Source of the DNA: Streptomyces griseus subsp. griseus
Lineage (GTDB): Bacteria > Actinomycetota > Actinomycetes > Streptomycetales > Streptomycetaceae
Length of the DNA: 64,000 bases
Assembly: GCF_000720255.1 (NCBI RefSeq)
Contig: NZ_JOJE01000001.1
Span: forward strand, 310,001-374,000
Direction of reading: 5' to 3'
In this document: positions 46,491-56,413 of the stretch, in pieces
Layout: every line of letters starts with the position of its first letter
How positions within the stretch are numbered: the first letter of the stretch is position 1
The notes under the pieces: model-generated
Databases searched by the model: none
What the model saw: only the letters and a program-made list of their open reading frames with translations
Told to the model about the DNA's origin: nothing
Translations under genes and position numbers: made by a program

Positions 46491-47812
46491 TTGCTCGTCG
46501 GTACCTTCCACCCGAACCGTGCCTTGATCGCCGCGCCGTGCGCGGGCAGGTCCTCCGCCTCCGCCAGCGTGACCACGTGGTGCGCGACCTCGGCCAGCGC
46601 GTCCTTCGTGTAGTCGACGATGTGGATGCCGCGCAGGAAGGACTGGACCGACAGGCCCGAGGAGTGGCAGGCGCAGCCGCCGGTGGGCAGCACGTGGTTG
46701 GAGCCGGCCGCGTAGTCGCCCAGCGAGACGGGCGCCCAGGGGCCGACGAAGACCGCGCCCGCGTTCTTCACCCGGTCGGCCACGGCGGCGGCGTCGGCGG
46801 TCTGGATCTCCAGGTGCTCCGCGCCGTAGGCGTCGACCACGCGGAGGCCCTCGTCGACGCCGTCGACCAGGACGATCGCGGACTGCCTGCCCTTGAGGGC
46901 CGGGACGATCCGGTCGTCGATGTGCTTGGTGGCCGCGACCTGCGGCTCCAACTCCTTCTCCACCGCGTCCGCCAGCTCCACGGAGTCGGTGACCAGCACG
47001 GCCGCCGCGAGCGGGTCGTGCTCGGCCTGGCTGATCAGGTCGGAGGCGACGTGCACCGGGTCGGCGGTGGAGTCCGCGAGGATCGCGATCTCGGTGGGGC
47101 CGGCCTCGGCGTCGATGCCGATCTTGCCGGTGAAGTAGCGCTTGGCGGCGGCGACCCAGATGTTGCCGGGGCCGGTGACCATGTTGGCGGGCGGGCAGGA
47201 CTCGGTGCCGTACGCGAACATCGCGACGGCGGTGGCGCCACCGGCCGCGTACACCTCGTCGACGCCGAGCAGCGCGCACGCGGCCAGGATCGTCGGGTGG
47301 GGCAGCCCGTCGAACCCGGCCTGCGCGGGGGAGGCGAGCGCGATCGACTCCACGCCGGCCTCCTGCGCCGGTACGACGTTCATGATCACGGAGGACGGAT
47401 AGACGGAACGGCCGCCGGGGGCGTAGAGCCCGACCCGCTCCACCGGCACCCACTTCTCGGTCACCGAACCGCCCGGGACGACCTGGGTCGTGTGGGTCGA
47501 ACGGCGCTGTTCGCGGTGGACGAGACGGGCGCGGCGGATGGACTCCTCCAGGGCCGCGCGGACGGCGGGGTCGAGCTCGTCCAGGGCCTTGGCCAGGGCT
47601 TCGGCCGGAACCCGTACGGACTCCAGGCGCACTCCGTCGAACTTCTCGGCGAAGTCGATCAGCGCCGCGTCACCCCGATGATGCACGGCTTCGCAGATCG
47701 GACGCACCTTCTCGAGGGCGGCCGAGACGTCGAAGTCGGCTCGGGGCAGCAGGTCGCGCAGGGCGGGGCCTTCGGGAAGGGCGTCGCCGCGCAGATCGAT
47801 TCGGGAGATCAC
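46487..47812 (-). CDS. hisD: Histidinol dehydrogenase
   Basis: A 441-residue zinc enzyme that oxidises L-histidinol to histidine with two NAD. Motifs: [31 protein letters not shown], and [20 protein letters not shown] near the active site. GTG 47812 gives the normal length; an ATG at 47814 is out of frame. It is the first gene of the eight-gene his operon. The 168 bp upstream (47813-47980) form a divergent promoter region with the gene at 47981. Confidence 0.97.
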   Translation of the reverse strand: MISRIDLRGDALPEGPALRDLLPRADFDVSAALEKVRPICEAVHHRGDAALIDFAEKFDGVRLESVRVPAEALAKALDELDPAVRAALEESIRRARLVHREQRRSTHTTQVVPGGSVTEKWVPVERVGLYAPGGRSVYPSSVIMNVVPAQEAGVESIALASPAQAGFDGLPHPTILAACALLGVDEVYAAGGATAVAMFAYGTESCPPANMVTGPGNIWVAAAKRYFTGKIGIDAEAGPTEIAILADSTADPVHVASDLISQAEHDPLAAAVLVTDSVELADAVEKELEPQVAATKHIDDRIVPALKGRQSAIVLVDGVDEGLRVVDAYGAEHLEIQTADAAAVADRVKNAGAVFVGPWAPVSLGDYAAGSNHVLPTGGCACHSSGLSVQSFLRGIHIVDYTKDALAEVAHHVVTLAEAEDLPAHGAAIKARFGWKVPTSK

Positions 47813-47980
47813 ATGCCCAATTCTCTCAGAACCCGAATGCGGGTCGTCCGCGCGTATCAATGGCTGATACAGAACATGGCCGGAACCCGGAAGATCCCCT
47901 TCACCTCTTGCGTTCGGGACGTCACTCAGTGGGCATGAACGAGTGTACGAACACGATGCGTGACTGGAGGGGCGTGAAAA

Positions 47981-49558
47981 GTGACTGAGGGTGCCGGCAC
48001 CCGGGACGGGAACCTGCCGGAAGAACTGACCGCCACCGAGGCCGGCATGTGGCAGGCGTTCCGCAACGGCACGGTGTACGACCTGAGCAGCGGGGACACC
48101 GTCGTCGACGATCCGCACGGCGGGCACCCGTGGGGGCCGGCCCGGACCGTACGGGCCCGCATCGTGGCCTGGCTGCTGCTCGACGGCCCGCCCGCGCTCG
48201 CCGGGCGGGTGTCCTCGCTGAAGCTCACCGGCGTACAGATCAGCGGCACCCTGGACCTGGCGGGCGGCACGGTGGTGCCCTACGTCGAGCTGAAGCGCTG
48301 CCGGTTCGAGCGGGAGGTGCTGCTGCCGGAGGCCCGCTTCACCACCGTGCGCCTCGTGGACTGCTCGGTGCCGCGCCTGGAGGCGGCGCGGGTCCACACG
48401 GAGGGCGACCTGCACCTGCCGCGCTGCCGCTTCCACAACGGCGTACGGCTCACCGACGCCCACATAGGCACCGACCTGCTGCTCAACCAGGCGATCGTGT
48501 ACCGCGACCGCAGCGGGCGTTCGATCGCCGCGGACGGCATGAACGTGGGCCAGGACCTCCAGGCCGAGCTCCTCGAGTCGCACGGCGAGCTGAGCCTGCG
48601 CGGCGCCACCGTCGGCGTCTCGCTGAGCCTGCGCGGCGCACGGCTCGCCAACCCGTACTCGCGACTCGCGCTGAACGCCCCGCAGCTCACCGTGGAGCGC
48701 ACGCTGTACCTGACCCCGGCGGGCATCGGCGGCCAGACGCTCAGCGGGACGACGCCGGCACGCGGCACCCGCGTCCAGCGCTTCGAGTGCCAGGGCGGGG
48801 TGCGCCTGGACGACGGGCGGTTCGGGGACGCCGTCGACCTCCAGCAGGCCCGGTTCGCCTTCACCGACGAGCAGGAGCTGTCGCTGCGCCGGGTGCAGAC
48901 GCCCGAGCTGCGCTTCCTCGGGGAGCGGCCGCCGCGCGGGCGGGTGGTGCTGTCGGGTGCGCGGGTGGTCAACCTCGTCGACCGGGCGAGCAGTTGGCCG
49001 GGCCCCGGAAACCTGCACATGGGCGGCTTCACGTACGAGGCCCTGGTGCCGAGGGGGCCGTTCCCGCTGGCGGAGCGGCTGGAGTGGGTGGCCGCGGCGA
49101 CCGCCGAGTACAACCCGGAGCCGTACGAACGGCTCGCCGCCGTGCTGCGGGAGGGCGGTGAGGACGAGGACGCGCGCGAGGTGCTGCTCGCCAAGCAGCG
49201 CCGCCGCCGCGAGACGCTGCCACCGGCCGCGAAGCTGTGGGGGTACGTGCAGGACTGGACGGTGGCCTACGGGTACCGGCCGGGCCGGGCCGCGGTGTGG
49301 ATGGCGGTGCTGTGGGCGGCGGGCTCACTGGCCTTCGCGCACGCCGCCCACCCTCCGCTCGACGGGAAGGGGCACCCGCCCTGGAACCCCGCCCTCTTCG
49401 CCCTCGACCTGCTCCTGCCGGTCATCGACCTGGGCCAGGTCGGCCAGTGGCAGCTGAGCGGCGGCTGGCAGTGGCTGGCCGCCGCACTGATCCTGCTCGG
49501 CTGGATCCTGGCGACGACGGTGGCGGCGGGGGCGACCCGGCTGCTGCGCCGCAGCTGA
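47981..49558 (+). CDS. Large membrane protein with beta-helix-like repeats
   Basis: A 525-residue protein of unknown function. Residues about 70-330 show repeating short strands with an L-x-L-x-G or A-x-F pattern (for example [36 protein letters not shown]), suggesting a right-handed beta-helix like pentapeptide or bactofilin proteins. A helical linker ([16 protein letters not shown]) leads to two or three C-terminal membrane helices, one ending [16 protein letters not shown]. It may form a membrane-bound scaffold. The GTG start follows GGAGGGG with 9-bp spacing. Some similar proteins are loosely called oxidoreductases; I see no cofactor motif. Confidence 0.75.
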   Translation: MTEGAGTRDGNLPEELTATEAGMWQAFRNGTVYDLSSGDTVVDDPHGGHPWGPARTVRARIVAWLLLDGPPALAGRVSSLKLTGVQISGTLDLAGGTVVPYVELKRCRFEREVLLPEARFTTVRLVDCSVPRLEAARVHTEGDLHLPRCRFHNGVRLTDAHIGTDLLLNQAIVYRDRSGRSIAADGMNVGQDLQAELLESHGELSLRGATVGVSLSLRGARLANPYSRLALNAPQLTVERTLYLTPAGIGGQTLSGTTPARGTRVQRFECQGGVRLDDGRFGDAVDLQQARFAFTDEQELSLRRVQTPELRFLGERPPRGRVVLSGARVVNLVDRASSWPGPGNLHMGGFTYEALVPRGPFPLAERLEWVAAATAEYNPEPYERLAAVLREGGEDEDAREVLLAKQRRRRETLPPAAKLWGYVQDWTVAYGYRPGRAAVWMAVLWAAGSLAFAHAAHPPLDGKGHPPWNPALFALDLLLPVIDLGQVGQWQLSGGWQWLAAALILLGWILATTVAAGATRLLRRS

Positions 49559-49616
49559 CGGCCCACGAGCTTCGTGAAACCCCGGGAAAGTGAAGGGAAC
49601 CAGGAGGGGTGAACAC

Positions 49617-49682
49617 ATGAAGAACACTCACCTTTTACCCTCCCTTGACTGGAGCACGTACAACTTTCGGCAGGTTCTGTGA
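49617..49682 (+). CDS. Possible 21-residue leader ORF with a TTA codon
   Basis: The frame MKNTHLLPSLDWSTYNFRQV plus a final Leu has a near-perfect Shine-Dalgarno (AGGAGGGG) about 8 bp before its ATG, much better than that of the following gene. Codon 7 is TTA. It ends 34 bp before the start at 49717. It could be a bldA-controlled leader or a small protein. Confidence 0.4.
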   Translation: MKNTHLLPSLDWSTYNFRQVL

Positions 49683-49716
49683 ACCCCCTGGCGCCTCCCG
49701 GACCTGCGGCTTTTCA

Positions 49717-50760
49717 ATGGACGGCACCATGGCTCTGCTGCCCCCGTTCATCCGCGCCTCCCGGATGACCAGGATCCTCGCGCACTCCGCCGTCGTGCCC
49801 TCCCCGGCCGACGACGGGGCGCTCCTCGACGCGCCCGACGGCCGCCTCGGACCCGCCCTGGTGGCGGCCGGGCGGGGCGCGTACGAACCCGCCGCCGAGC
49901 TGCTCGCCGTCACCCGTGAGAGAGCCGAGTGGGAGGAGCGCGACCGGTACGCGACCCGGCTCGCCGCCTTCGCGCGCTCTCGTGCCGAGTGGCTGGACCG
50001 CTGGCGCGCCACCGCCCCGCGCGACCCCGACGCCCTGGTGGTCGCCGCCCAGCTGGCCGTGGACCGCGCCTGGGGGTCCCCGGCCCGGACCGAGCTGCTG
50101 CGCGAGGTGAGTCCGCTGATCACGGCGGCCGCCCAGGCCGACCACCGCGACCCCGTGCCGTGGCGGATCGCGCTGGACCACGCGCGCGGCAGCAAGGCGG
50201 GCCACCCGTACTTCGAGGAGCTGTGGGAGGCGGCGGTCCGCCGGGCCCCGCACCACTTCGGCTGTCATGTCGCGGCGTTGCGGTATCTGGCGACCGCCTG
50301 GCACGGCTCGCACCGCGAGTGCATGAACTTCGCCGACCGGGCCGCCCAGGACGCGCCCGCCGACTCCCTCCTGCAGGCGCTGCCGGCGCTGGCGGCCTTC
50401 TCCTACCTGGCCGACGGCTGCGGGCCGGGGGTGCCGCGCGCACGGCTGGACGAGGCGGTGGACCGGGCGATCGCGCTCTCCGCCCGGTTCCCGGCGGAGG
50501 ACCCGTGGTCGGCCGAGCTGCGCAACCTGCTGGTGTACGTCCTGGTACGGCTGACCCGCTGGCCGGAGGCCCTGGAGCAGCTGCGTCTGACCGGGCCGTA
50601 CGCCACGTCGTTCCCCTGGGCCTGGGAGTCCGACGACCCGCTGGGCCGTTTTCTGGCGGTCCACGATGAGGTGCGCGAGGCCGTCATGCACGGGCTCACA
50701 CCCACCCCGTGGCATCCGAGGAGCGGGCACGGCGGACACGTGCGGTCCCTGGGCCATTAG
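49717..50760 (+). CDS. Hypothetical helical-repeat protein
   Basis: A protein of about 347 residues, helical throughout, with TPR-like spacing (AALRYLATAWHGSHRECMNF, LLQALPALAAFSYLADG, LLVYVLVRLTRWPEALEQLR). It has no signal peptide or membrane span. Its function is unknown; such proteins often mediate protein contacts. The start is uncertain: ATG 49717 or 49729, neither with a good ribosome site, while the leader ORF at 49617 has an excellent one. The Lon-domain gene follows 11 bp downstream. Confidence 0.65.
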   Translation: MDGTMALLPPFIRASRMTRILAHSAVVPSPADDGALLDAPDGRLGPALVAAGRGAYEPAAELLAVTRERAEWEERDRYATRLAAFARSRAEWLDRWRATAPRDPDALVVAAQLAVDRAWGSPARTELLREVSPLITAAAQADHRDPVPWRIALDHARGSKAGHPYFEELWEAAVRRAPHHFGCHVAALRYLATAWHGSHRECMNFADRAAQDAPADSLLQALPALAAFSYLADGCGPGVPRARLDEAVDRAIALSARFPAEDPWSAELRNLLVYVLVRLTRWPEALEQLRLTGPYATSFPWAWESDDPLGRFLAVHDEVREAVMHGLTPTPWHPRSGHGGHVRSLGH

Positions 50761-50771
50761 GCTCTTGCGTC

Positions 50772-51512
50772 GTGACCACCGTCCGGCTGCCGCTCTTCCC
50801 CCTCGACTCGGTGTTGTTCCCGGGGCTCGTGCTTCCGCTCAACGTCTTCGAGGAGCGCTATCGCGCCATGATGCGCGAGCTCCTGAAGGCCCCCGAGGAC
50901 GACCCACGCCGATTCGCCGTCGTGGCGATCCGCGACGGCCACGAGGTGGCCACCACCTCGCCGGGCATGCCGGACCAGACGGCGCTGCCCGAACGCGGGC
51001 CGGCCGCCGGGTTCGGCGCCGACCCGGCCAAGGCGTTCCACGGCATCGGCTGCGTCGCCGACGCGGCCACGATCCGGGAGCGCGCCGACGGCACCTTCGA
51101 GGTGCTGGCGACGGGGACGACCCGGGTGCGGCTGCTGTCGGTGGAGGCGTCGGGCCCGTTCCTCACGGCGGAGCTGGAGGAGCTGCCGGAGGAGCCGGGC
51201 GACGAGGCCGGGGCGATCGCGGAGGGCGTGCTGCGGGCGTTCCGCCAGTACCAGAAGCGGCTGGCGGGCGCACGGGAACGGTCACTGACGGGCGGTACGG
51301 AGCTGCCCGACGAGCCGTCCGTGGTGTCGTACCTGGTCGCGGCGGCGATGATGCTGGACACGCCGACCAAGCAGCGTCTGCTCCAGGCGCCGGACACCGC
51401 GTCCCGCCTGCGCGACGAGTTGAAACTCCTTCGCTCGGAGACGGCGATCATCCGTAATCTGCCGTCGTTGCCCGCGTCGGACCTGACGCGCGGCCCGACG
51501 AGTCTGAACTGA
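50772..51512 (+). CDS. Lon protease N-domain (substrate-binding) protein
   Basis: A 246-residue protein consisting only of the Lon LAN domain: it begins LPLFPLDSVLFPGLVLPLNV, continues FEERYRAMMRELL and FHGIGCVADAATI, and ends in a helical bundle. There is no ATPase or protease domain. The function of stand-alone LAN proteins is unclear; they may bind unfolded or specific substrates. TAGGCT about 10 bp before the GTG suggests a leaderless message. YbaK follows 16 bp downstream. Confidence 0.87.
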   Translation: MTTVRLPLFPLDSVLFPGLVLPLNVFEERYRAMMRELLKAPEDDPRRFAVVAIRDGHEVATTSPGMPDQTALPERGPAAGFGADPAKAFHGIGCVADAATIRERADGTFEVLATGTTRVRLLSVEASGPFLTAELEELPEEPGDEAGAIAEGVLRAFRQYQKRLAGARERSLTGGTELPDEPSVVSYLVAAAMMLDTPTKQRLLQAPDTASRLRDELKLLRSETAIIRNLPSLPASDLTRGPTSLN

Positions 51513-51528
51513 GGCCGGGGACCCCTCG

Positions 51529-52029
51529 ATGGCGAAGAAGGCGAAGAGGCAGCAGCAGTCGGGCGGCACGCCCGCGACGGTGGCCCTGACGACAGCGGGC
51601 GTGGACTACACCGTCCACGCCTACGAGCACGATCCTGCCCACCCCTCCTACGGCGAGGAGGCGGCCGAGGCGATGGGTGTCTCCCCCGACCGCGTCTTCA
51701 AGACCCTGGTGGCGGACGTGGACGGCACTCTCACGGTGGCAGTCGTCCCGGTCGCGGGCTCCCTGGACCTCAAGGCGCTCGCCTCGGCGGTGGGCGGCAA
51801 GCGGGCGGCCATGGCCGACCCCACCCTCGCGGAACGCACCACCGGCTACGTCCGGGGCGGCATCTCCCCCCTGGGGCAGCGCAGGAAACTCCCCACGGTC
51901 CTGGACGCGTCGGCTTCGTCCCACGCCACGATCTGCGTCTCGGCGGGCCGCCGGGGCCTGGAGGTGGAACTCTCCCCGGACGCCCTGGCCAAGCTGACGA
52001 ACGCGGTACTGGCCCCGATCGGCCGCTGA
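51529..52029 (+). CDS. ybaK: YbaK/EbsC family Cys-tRNA(Pro) deacylase
   Basis: A 166-residue editing enzyme that hydrolyses mischarged Cys-tRNA(Pro). Family features are the central FKTLVADVDGTLTVAVVP with the catalytic Lys, AAMADPTLAERTTGYVRGGI and SPLGQRRKLPTVLD. The basic start MAKKAKRQQQ may touch tRNA. It lies 16 bp after the Lon-domain gene, probably co-transcribed. Confidence 0.9.
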   Translation: MAKKAKRQQQSGGTPATVALTTAGVDYTVHAYEHDPAHPSYGEEAAEAMGVSPDRVFKTLVADVDGTLTVAVVPVAGSLDLKALASAVGGKRAAMADPTLAERTTGYVRGGISPLGQRRKLPTVLDASASSHATICVSAGRRGLEVELSPDALAKLTNAVLAPIGR

Positions 52030-52040
52030 ATCACCCCGTG

Positions 52041-52145
52041 GGGCACTCCAGCCCGTCCGGCGTCCGAGGACGAGGCCGCAGGCCGATGGGGTCCGGGGAC
52101 GCGGCCCCCAGGGACGGGAAGGGCAGGGGCGGCGGGGGGCGAAGA
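52041..52145. repeat. Streptomyces-type interspersed intergenic repeat
   Basis: CCAGCCCGTCCGGCGTCCGA and the following GGACGAGGCC match a repeat I know as very common between genes in Streptomyces. It lies between the convergent ybaK and DUF2567 genes and can fold on both strands; it probably ends transcription. Confidence 0.6.
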
Positions 52146-52176
52146 ACGCCTGCCCAGGGCCGCCGTGCCCGCACCC

Positions 52177-52872
52177 CTAGGCCGGCGGCGCCCCGTAGGG
52201 AACCTGCTCCGGCTCCGGATCCCGAGGCCCGAACAGCGCCGTCAGCCCCACGTGCACCAACAACCCCGCAAGCGACCACGCCAGCAACGCCCCCTTCGCC
52301 CCCAGCCGCAACGGCGCCGAGAACGTCACCCCCTTGCCCACCTGCTTGGCGTGCGCGATCACGTCCGACGTGGGCCCGAGCCACACCCCGACCCGCCATG
52401 CCAGCAACGACCCCAGCAGCCCCCCGACGGCCAGCGCCACCACCAGCGGCACTCCCCCACGACGCCGCCACAGGAACACGGCCACCGCACTCACGGCTCC
52501 GAACACCAGCGCCAGCAGAGTGAACGTTCCGTCGACGCCCACCGCCTGCTCGCCCTCGGTGTCCTTGACGAGCACGACCCAGCCGCCGTCCTCCAGCACC
52601 GCGCCGACCAGTGCCACGTGCGGCGCCAGCCACCACCACAGCACCCCGAGCAGCGCCCCGCAGAGCGCCACCACCACGGTCACCACGGCGGCCTCTCGCA
52701 CTTCGGTCTTCATCCCGGGCCCGTCCTGTTCGTACACGGCGTCATGCGGCGCGGACGCCACACCCGTATACCCGGCGGGCGCCGGCGGCCACGCCTTTCC
52801 GGACGACGACTGCGCGGAGTGCGCGGTCTGCGAGGAGGGTTCGTGCGGAGGCGGAGTCAGTGGTGCGGTCAC
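52177..52872 (-). CDS. DUF2567 family membrane protein
   Basis: A 231-residue protein with a Pro/Ser-rich N-terminus of about 55 residues, then four membrane helices (VVTVVVALCGALLGVLWWWL first). An extracytoplasmic loop between helices 1 and 2 carries DTEGEQAVGVDGTFTLLALV. It belongs to an actinobacterial family of unknown role. It is last of three leftward genes after the ABC transporter pair, 34 bp from the permease gene. Confidence 0.82.
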   Translation of the reverse strand: MTAPLTPPPHEPSSQTAHSAQSSSGKAWPPAPAGYTGVASAPHDAVYEQDGPGMKTEVREAAVVTVVVALCGALLGVLWWWLAPHVALVGAVLEDGGWVVLVKDTEGEQAVGVDGTFTLLALVFGAVSAVAVFLWRRRGGVPLVVALAVGGLLGSLLAWRVGVWLGPTSDVIAHAKQVGKGVTFSAPLRLGAKGALLAWSLAGLLVHVGLTALFGPRDPEPEQVPYGAPPA

Positions 52873-52906
52873 CCTGACATCGTGCCAGGCGCGCCTGTGC
52901 GGCGCG

Positions 52907-53725
52907 TCACCGGACGGCGGCCCGACGGTACGCCCAGGTCGCGACGGCCAGCGAGACGACCCCGACGCCGGCGCACACGGCGAGATCGCCGAGGACGTAC
53001 GCCCAGTCGGGGTGCGGCCCGAAGGTGCGTGCCAGGGCCTCCACGCCGTACGTCGACGGCAGCAGGTCCCGCGCGAGGCGCACCACCTCCGGCATCCGGT
53101 CGGCCGGCAGCACCCCGAGGAGCAGCGCCGCCGACATGCCCAGCTGCCCGAGCAGCGTGGCCAGCTCCGGCCGGGGCGCGAGCAGCCCCAGGGCCGCGCC
53201 GAGCCCGGACAGCGCGGCGCCCGCGAGCGGGATCACCGCCAGGAGCACCCACAGGTGCGTCAGCGGCAGCCCGAACAGCACACACCCGAACACGGCGGTG
53301 ACGACGGTCCCCGGCACGGTGAAGGAGGCGTACGCCCCCGCCGCGCCCAGCACGACCGCCGCCGGCGGCACGGGCAGGGTGGCGTAGTGGTCGAGGCCCC
53401 CGTTGGCCCGCAGCTGCCCGAAGTACTGGGCGAGCAGGTTCAGCGCGACGAAGGCGACGACGAGCACCGCCGACCCGGCCACCACCGACTCCGCCTCGCT
53501 CCCGCCGTCCACGACCCCGCGCATCATGATCAGGATGCCGACCGACTGGAAGGTCGCCACGAACAGCAGCGGGATGCGCGCCACCCGGGCCCGCGAGAGC
53601 TGCGCCCGGTACACGGCCACCAGCGACGGCCACAGCCGCGCCCGCGGCCCGAGCTCGGCGGCCGGGGCGGCGGACCGCCCGGCCCGCGCGCTGCCCGGCA
53701 CAACCTCGGCGGGTACGACACTCAC
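52907..53725 (-). CDS. ABC-2 type transporter permease
   Basis: A 272-residue membrane protein with six helices, typical of ABC-2 exporters. The loop LLPSTYGVEALARTFGP near the end matches the conserved region before the last helix in such permeases. GTG 53725 follows GAGGAG. It pairs with the ATPase encoded 76 bp upstream; the substrate, possibly a drug or lipid, is unknown. Confidence 0.87.
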   Translation of the reverse strand: MSVVPAEVVPGSARAGRSAAPAAELGPRARLWPSLVAVYRAQLSRARVARIPLLFVATFQSVGILIMMRGVVDGGSEAESVVAGSAVLVVAFVALNLLAQYFGQLRANGGLDHYATLPVPPAAVVLGAAGAYASFTVPGTVVTAVFGCVLFGLPLTHLWVLLAVIPLAGAALSGLGAALGLLAPRPELATLLGQLGMSAALLLGVLPADRMPEVVRLARDLLPSTYGVEALARTFGPHPDWAYVLGDLAVCAGVGVVSLAVATWAYRRAAVR

Positions 53726-53801
53726 GTCGCGCAGCTCCTCTTCGCTTCGGCCTCAGGGCCTGTCGTAGCGCTGTTCCGTACGGATCCGGAGGCTCGCGTG
53801 C

Positions 53802-54821
53802 TCATGCCTTCACCAGCCCCTGTCGGGTGGCGCCGCCCAGCGCCAGGTAGACGTCCTCCAGGCTCGGCGTGGCCAGCGTGAAGTCGTCGAGCGCGGCGAA
53901 CGCGGCGCCGCCGGTGACGGTCGCGACGACCGCGCGGGCCTCCTCGGGGGCCAGCCGCAGCGTCCAGCGGCGTCCGGAGGCGACGGCCCGGTCCCGCAGC
54001 ACGGCGACCTCCGGCACCTCCAGCGGCGCCCGCTCGCGCCACACCAGCTCCACCCGTACCTCGTCGGCGACCTGCTCCTTGAGCCCGGCGGGCGTGTCGC
54101 AGGCGATGACGCGCCCCTGATCGAGGACGGCGACCCGGTCGAGGACGGTCTCCGCCTCGATGACGTTGTGGGTGACGAGCAGCACGGTCGTCCCGCGCTC
54201 CGCCCGTCGCCGGTCGACGGCGGCCCACACGGCCCGCCGTGCCACCGGGTCCATCCCGGTGGTGGGCTCGTCGAGCACGAGCAGCGGCCGCTCCCCGACC
54301 AGCGCGGTGGCGAAGCAGGCCAGCCGCCGCTGCCCGCCGGACAGTTTCTTCAGGGGCCGCCCGGCGATCGCCGTGAGGCCCAGTTCCTCCAGTACGGCGT
54401 CCCGCTCGGCGCGGGCCGGCCGGACGTCCAGGCCGCGCAGCCGCGCGGTCGTCTCGGCGGCGAGGGCCACGGTCAGCTCGTCGAGGGCGGAGGATTCCTG
54501 CCCGAGGTAGGCGAGGATCCGCGCGGCGCGCTCGGGGTGGCGCACGATGTCGTGCCCGAGGATCTCGACCGTGCCGGTGTCGGGCCGCATCAGGCCGGTG
54601 AGCTGGCGGACGAGGGTGGTCTTGCCCGCCCCGTTCGGACCGAGCAGCCCGAAGATCTCACCCCGCCGGACGTCCAGGGCCACGTCGTCGGTGGCCCGGA
54701 TCTCGGGGGTCCCGGGAGCGCCGCGGCGGCCGCGTACCGCCGGATAGGTCTTCGTCAGCCCGCGCACGGCACACGCGACCTCGTCACTGTGCCGGATCAC
54801 CGGTGCCGCGCGCGTACTCAC
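53802..54821 (-). CDS. ABC transporter ATP-binding protein
   Basis: A 339-residue ATPase. Walker A GLLGPNGAGKTT, Q-loop YLGQESS, signature LSGGQRR, Walker B PLLVLDEPTTGMDP and the switch His in VTHNV are all present. It has a C-terminal domain of the drug-exporter (DrrA/CcmA) type. GTG 54821 lies about 9 bp after TAGTCT, so the message is probably leaderless. It forms an exporter with the permease downstream. Confidence 0.92.
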   Translation of the reverse strand: MSTRAAPVIRHSDEVACAVRGLTKTYPAVRGRRGAPGTPEIRATDDVALDVRRGEIFGLLGPNGAGKTTLVRQLTGLMRPDTGTVEILGHDIVRHPERAARILAYLGQESSALDELTVALAAETTARLRGLDVRPARAERDAVLEELGLTAIAGRPLKKLSGGQRRLACFATALVGERPLLVLDEPTTGMDPVARRAVWAAVDRRRAERGTTVLLVTHNVIEAETVLDRVAVLDQGRVIACDTPAGLKEQVADEVRVELVWRERAPLEVPEVAVLRDRAVASGRRWTLRLAPEEARAVVATVTGGAAFAALDDFTLATPSLEDVYLALGGATRQGLVKA

Positions 54822-54964
54822 AAGGGACGAGACTACGGGGTCCAGCGGCCCGGCCCGCTTTCGGGTGGGCCCCCGGCCGCGAATCCGCCGGTCACGACAA
54901 ACCACCGCAACGCCGCTCAACCACGGCGTGGCGGCCCGGTGGTGCCGACGTCACCGCGAGCGGT

Positions 54965-56197
54965 TCACTGCTCCCCGGCCGGCACCCGCTCGGCGGCCGT
55001 GCGCACATCGACCTCCCGCCAGAACCCGGCCCGGATCGCATAGCGGTCGTGCTCGTCGATCTGGTCGTCCTTGTGGGCCAGCAGCCCGAACCGGGCCGCG
55101 TACCGGAGCAGCTCGCCATCGACGCGATGCGGGATCCGGGGGTACATGGTCGACAGCTTCTGGAGGTGGCTCTGGTCGCCGAGCCGCTCCATCCACCGGC
55201 GTGCGAAGACCTGTCCCACCTCGTACGGGTCCCCGCCCACGGTGGTGATGTCCTCCTCCCGGTCTGCCCACCGCTGCTCCGCCGTGGTCAGCTGCGCGAG
55301 CGTCGGCATGGAGGCGACCTCGGGCGGTTCCGCCGCGCCGCCGGGCCGGTCGACCCAGCCCTTGTCGGAGGACCAGCGCAGGGTCGCGGTCGCGGGGTGC
55401 TGCGCGGGGTGCGCTCCGTGCGAGCGCAGCGCGGCCAGGTCCTTGGGGGTGGGGACGCCCTTGGTGGCGTGCCCGCGCTCCTGGGTGCCGTTCTCGGAGG
55501 CGGTGGCAGCGGGGGTGTGCTCCCGCTCCTCGGCGGGCCGCTCGGCGGCGGGGGCGAGCGCGGAGTCGGGCAGCGGCGCGGAGAGGATCGCGGCGATCTC
55601 GGGGCGCGGCGCGGGCGGCGGCGCGCAGATGCCGCCCAGATCCTTGGCCCGTACGGCCTTGGTGATCCACGCGCGGTCGAGCACGCGCCGTTCGTCGGCC
55701 TCGGCGACGAGGTCCTCGGACTGGTTGTAGTCGCCGTCGGCGGCCTGCACGGCCCACAGGTGTACGGCCACCCCGTGTTCCTTGGCGGCCATCATGCCCG
55801 GCAGCAGGTCACCGTCGCCGGTGACGAGGACGACGTCGGAGCAGGCGCGGTTGCGGGCCAGCTCGGTGAGCTCGGCGTGCATGGCGGCGTCCACGCCCTT
55901 CTGCGCCCATCGGCCGTCGCTGCGGGTCAGGGCGCCCAGCCGGACGGTGACCCGGGGCATGACGCGCAGGCGTCGGTGTTCGGGCTGGGGGACGCGGTCG
56001 GGGGCGCCGTCGAACCAGTAGATGCGCAGCAGGGGGCGCTGCGTGTCCGATTCGGCCTGCTCGCGCAGCCCCTGGATCAGGGCGGCGTGCTCGACGGTGA
56101 TGCGGGACCGCGAGGGCTCCCCTGCGAGGAGGCTGGCGGCGGCCCCCAGCAGATACCCGGCGTCCACCAGGACGATGCAGCGGTCCACACGACTCAC
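54965..56197 (-). CDS. NYN-domain ribonuclease-like protein
   Basis: A 410-residue protein. The PIN-like NYN domain (residues 1-165) has the acidic catalytic residues in CIVLVDAGYLLGAA, KGVDAAMHAELTELA and VVLVTGDGDLLPGM. A disordered Ala/Pro/Glu-rich linker (about 200-300) leads to a C-terminal helical domain (GQVFARRWMERLGDQSHLQK) that may bind RNA. RNA cleavage is inferred from the fold. The GTG start follows GGGAAGAGG. The 216 bp between its start and the small gene at 56414 form a divergent promoter with an AT-rich patch. Confidence 0.85.
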   Translation of the reverse strand: MSRVDRCIVLVDAGYLLGAAASLLAGEPSRSRITVEHAALIQGLREQAESDTQRPLLRIYWFDGAPDRVPQPEHRRLRVMPRVTVRLGALTRSDGRWAQKGVDAAMHAELTELARNRACSDVVLVTGDGDLLPGMMAAKEHGVAVHLWAVQAADGDYNQSEDLVAEADERRVLDRAWITKAVRAKDLGGICAPPPAPRPEIAAILSAPLPDSALAPAAERPAEEREHTPAATASENGTQERGHATKGVPTPKDLAALRSHGAHPAQHPATATLRWSSDKGWVDRPGGAAEPPEVASMPTLAQLTTAEQRWADREEDITTVGGDPYEVGQVFARRWMERLGDQSHLQKLSTMYPRIPHRVDGELLRYAARFGLLAHKDDQIDEHDRYAIRAGFWREVDVRTAAERVPAGEQ

Positions 56198-56413
56198 CCT
56201 CTTCCCGGGAGGTTTGCTTCGGGCCTGCTTCGAGTCTGCCCGACGGCGCGGGGGTTAACGGCCGGAACTCGATCTTCGGCGTGGCGTTTCGGGGCCGCGC
56301 TCTCCGACCAAGGCCTGTCACACACGGTAATTATCCGAAATGCGTCACTTGCCAGCCTATGTGAATCTGGTCCCGGCCCTGGCCCCTAGATCACCCACAG
56401 GAGGCAGATCACC

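Noticed and set aside
47930..47975. A possible LexA-like box (GAAC...GTAC) before the gene at 47981.
   Set aside because: The halves do not form the required GAAC-n4-GTTC palindrome.
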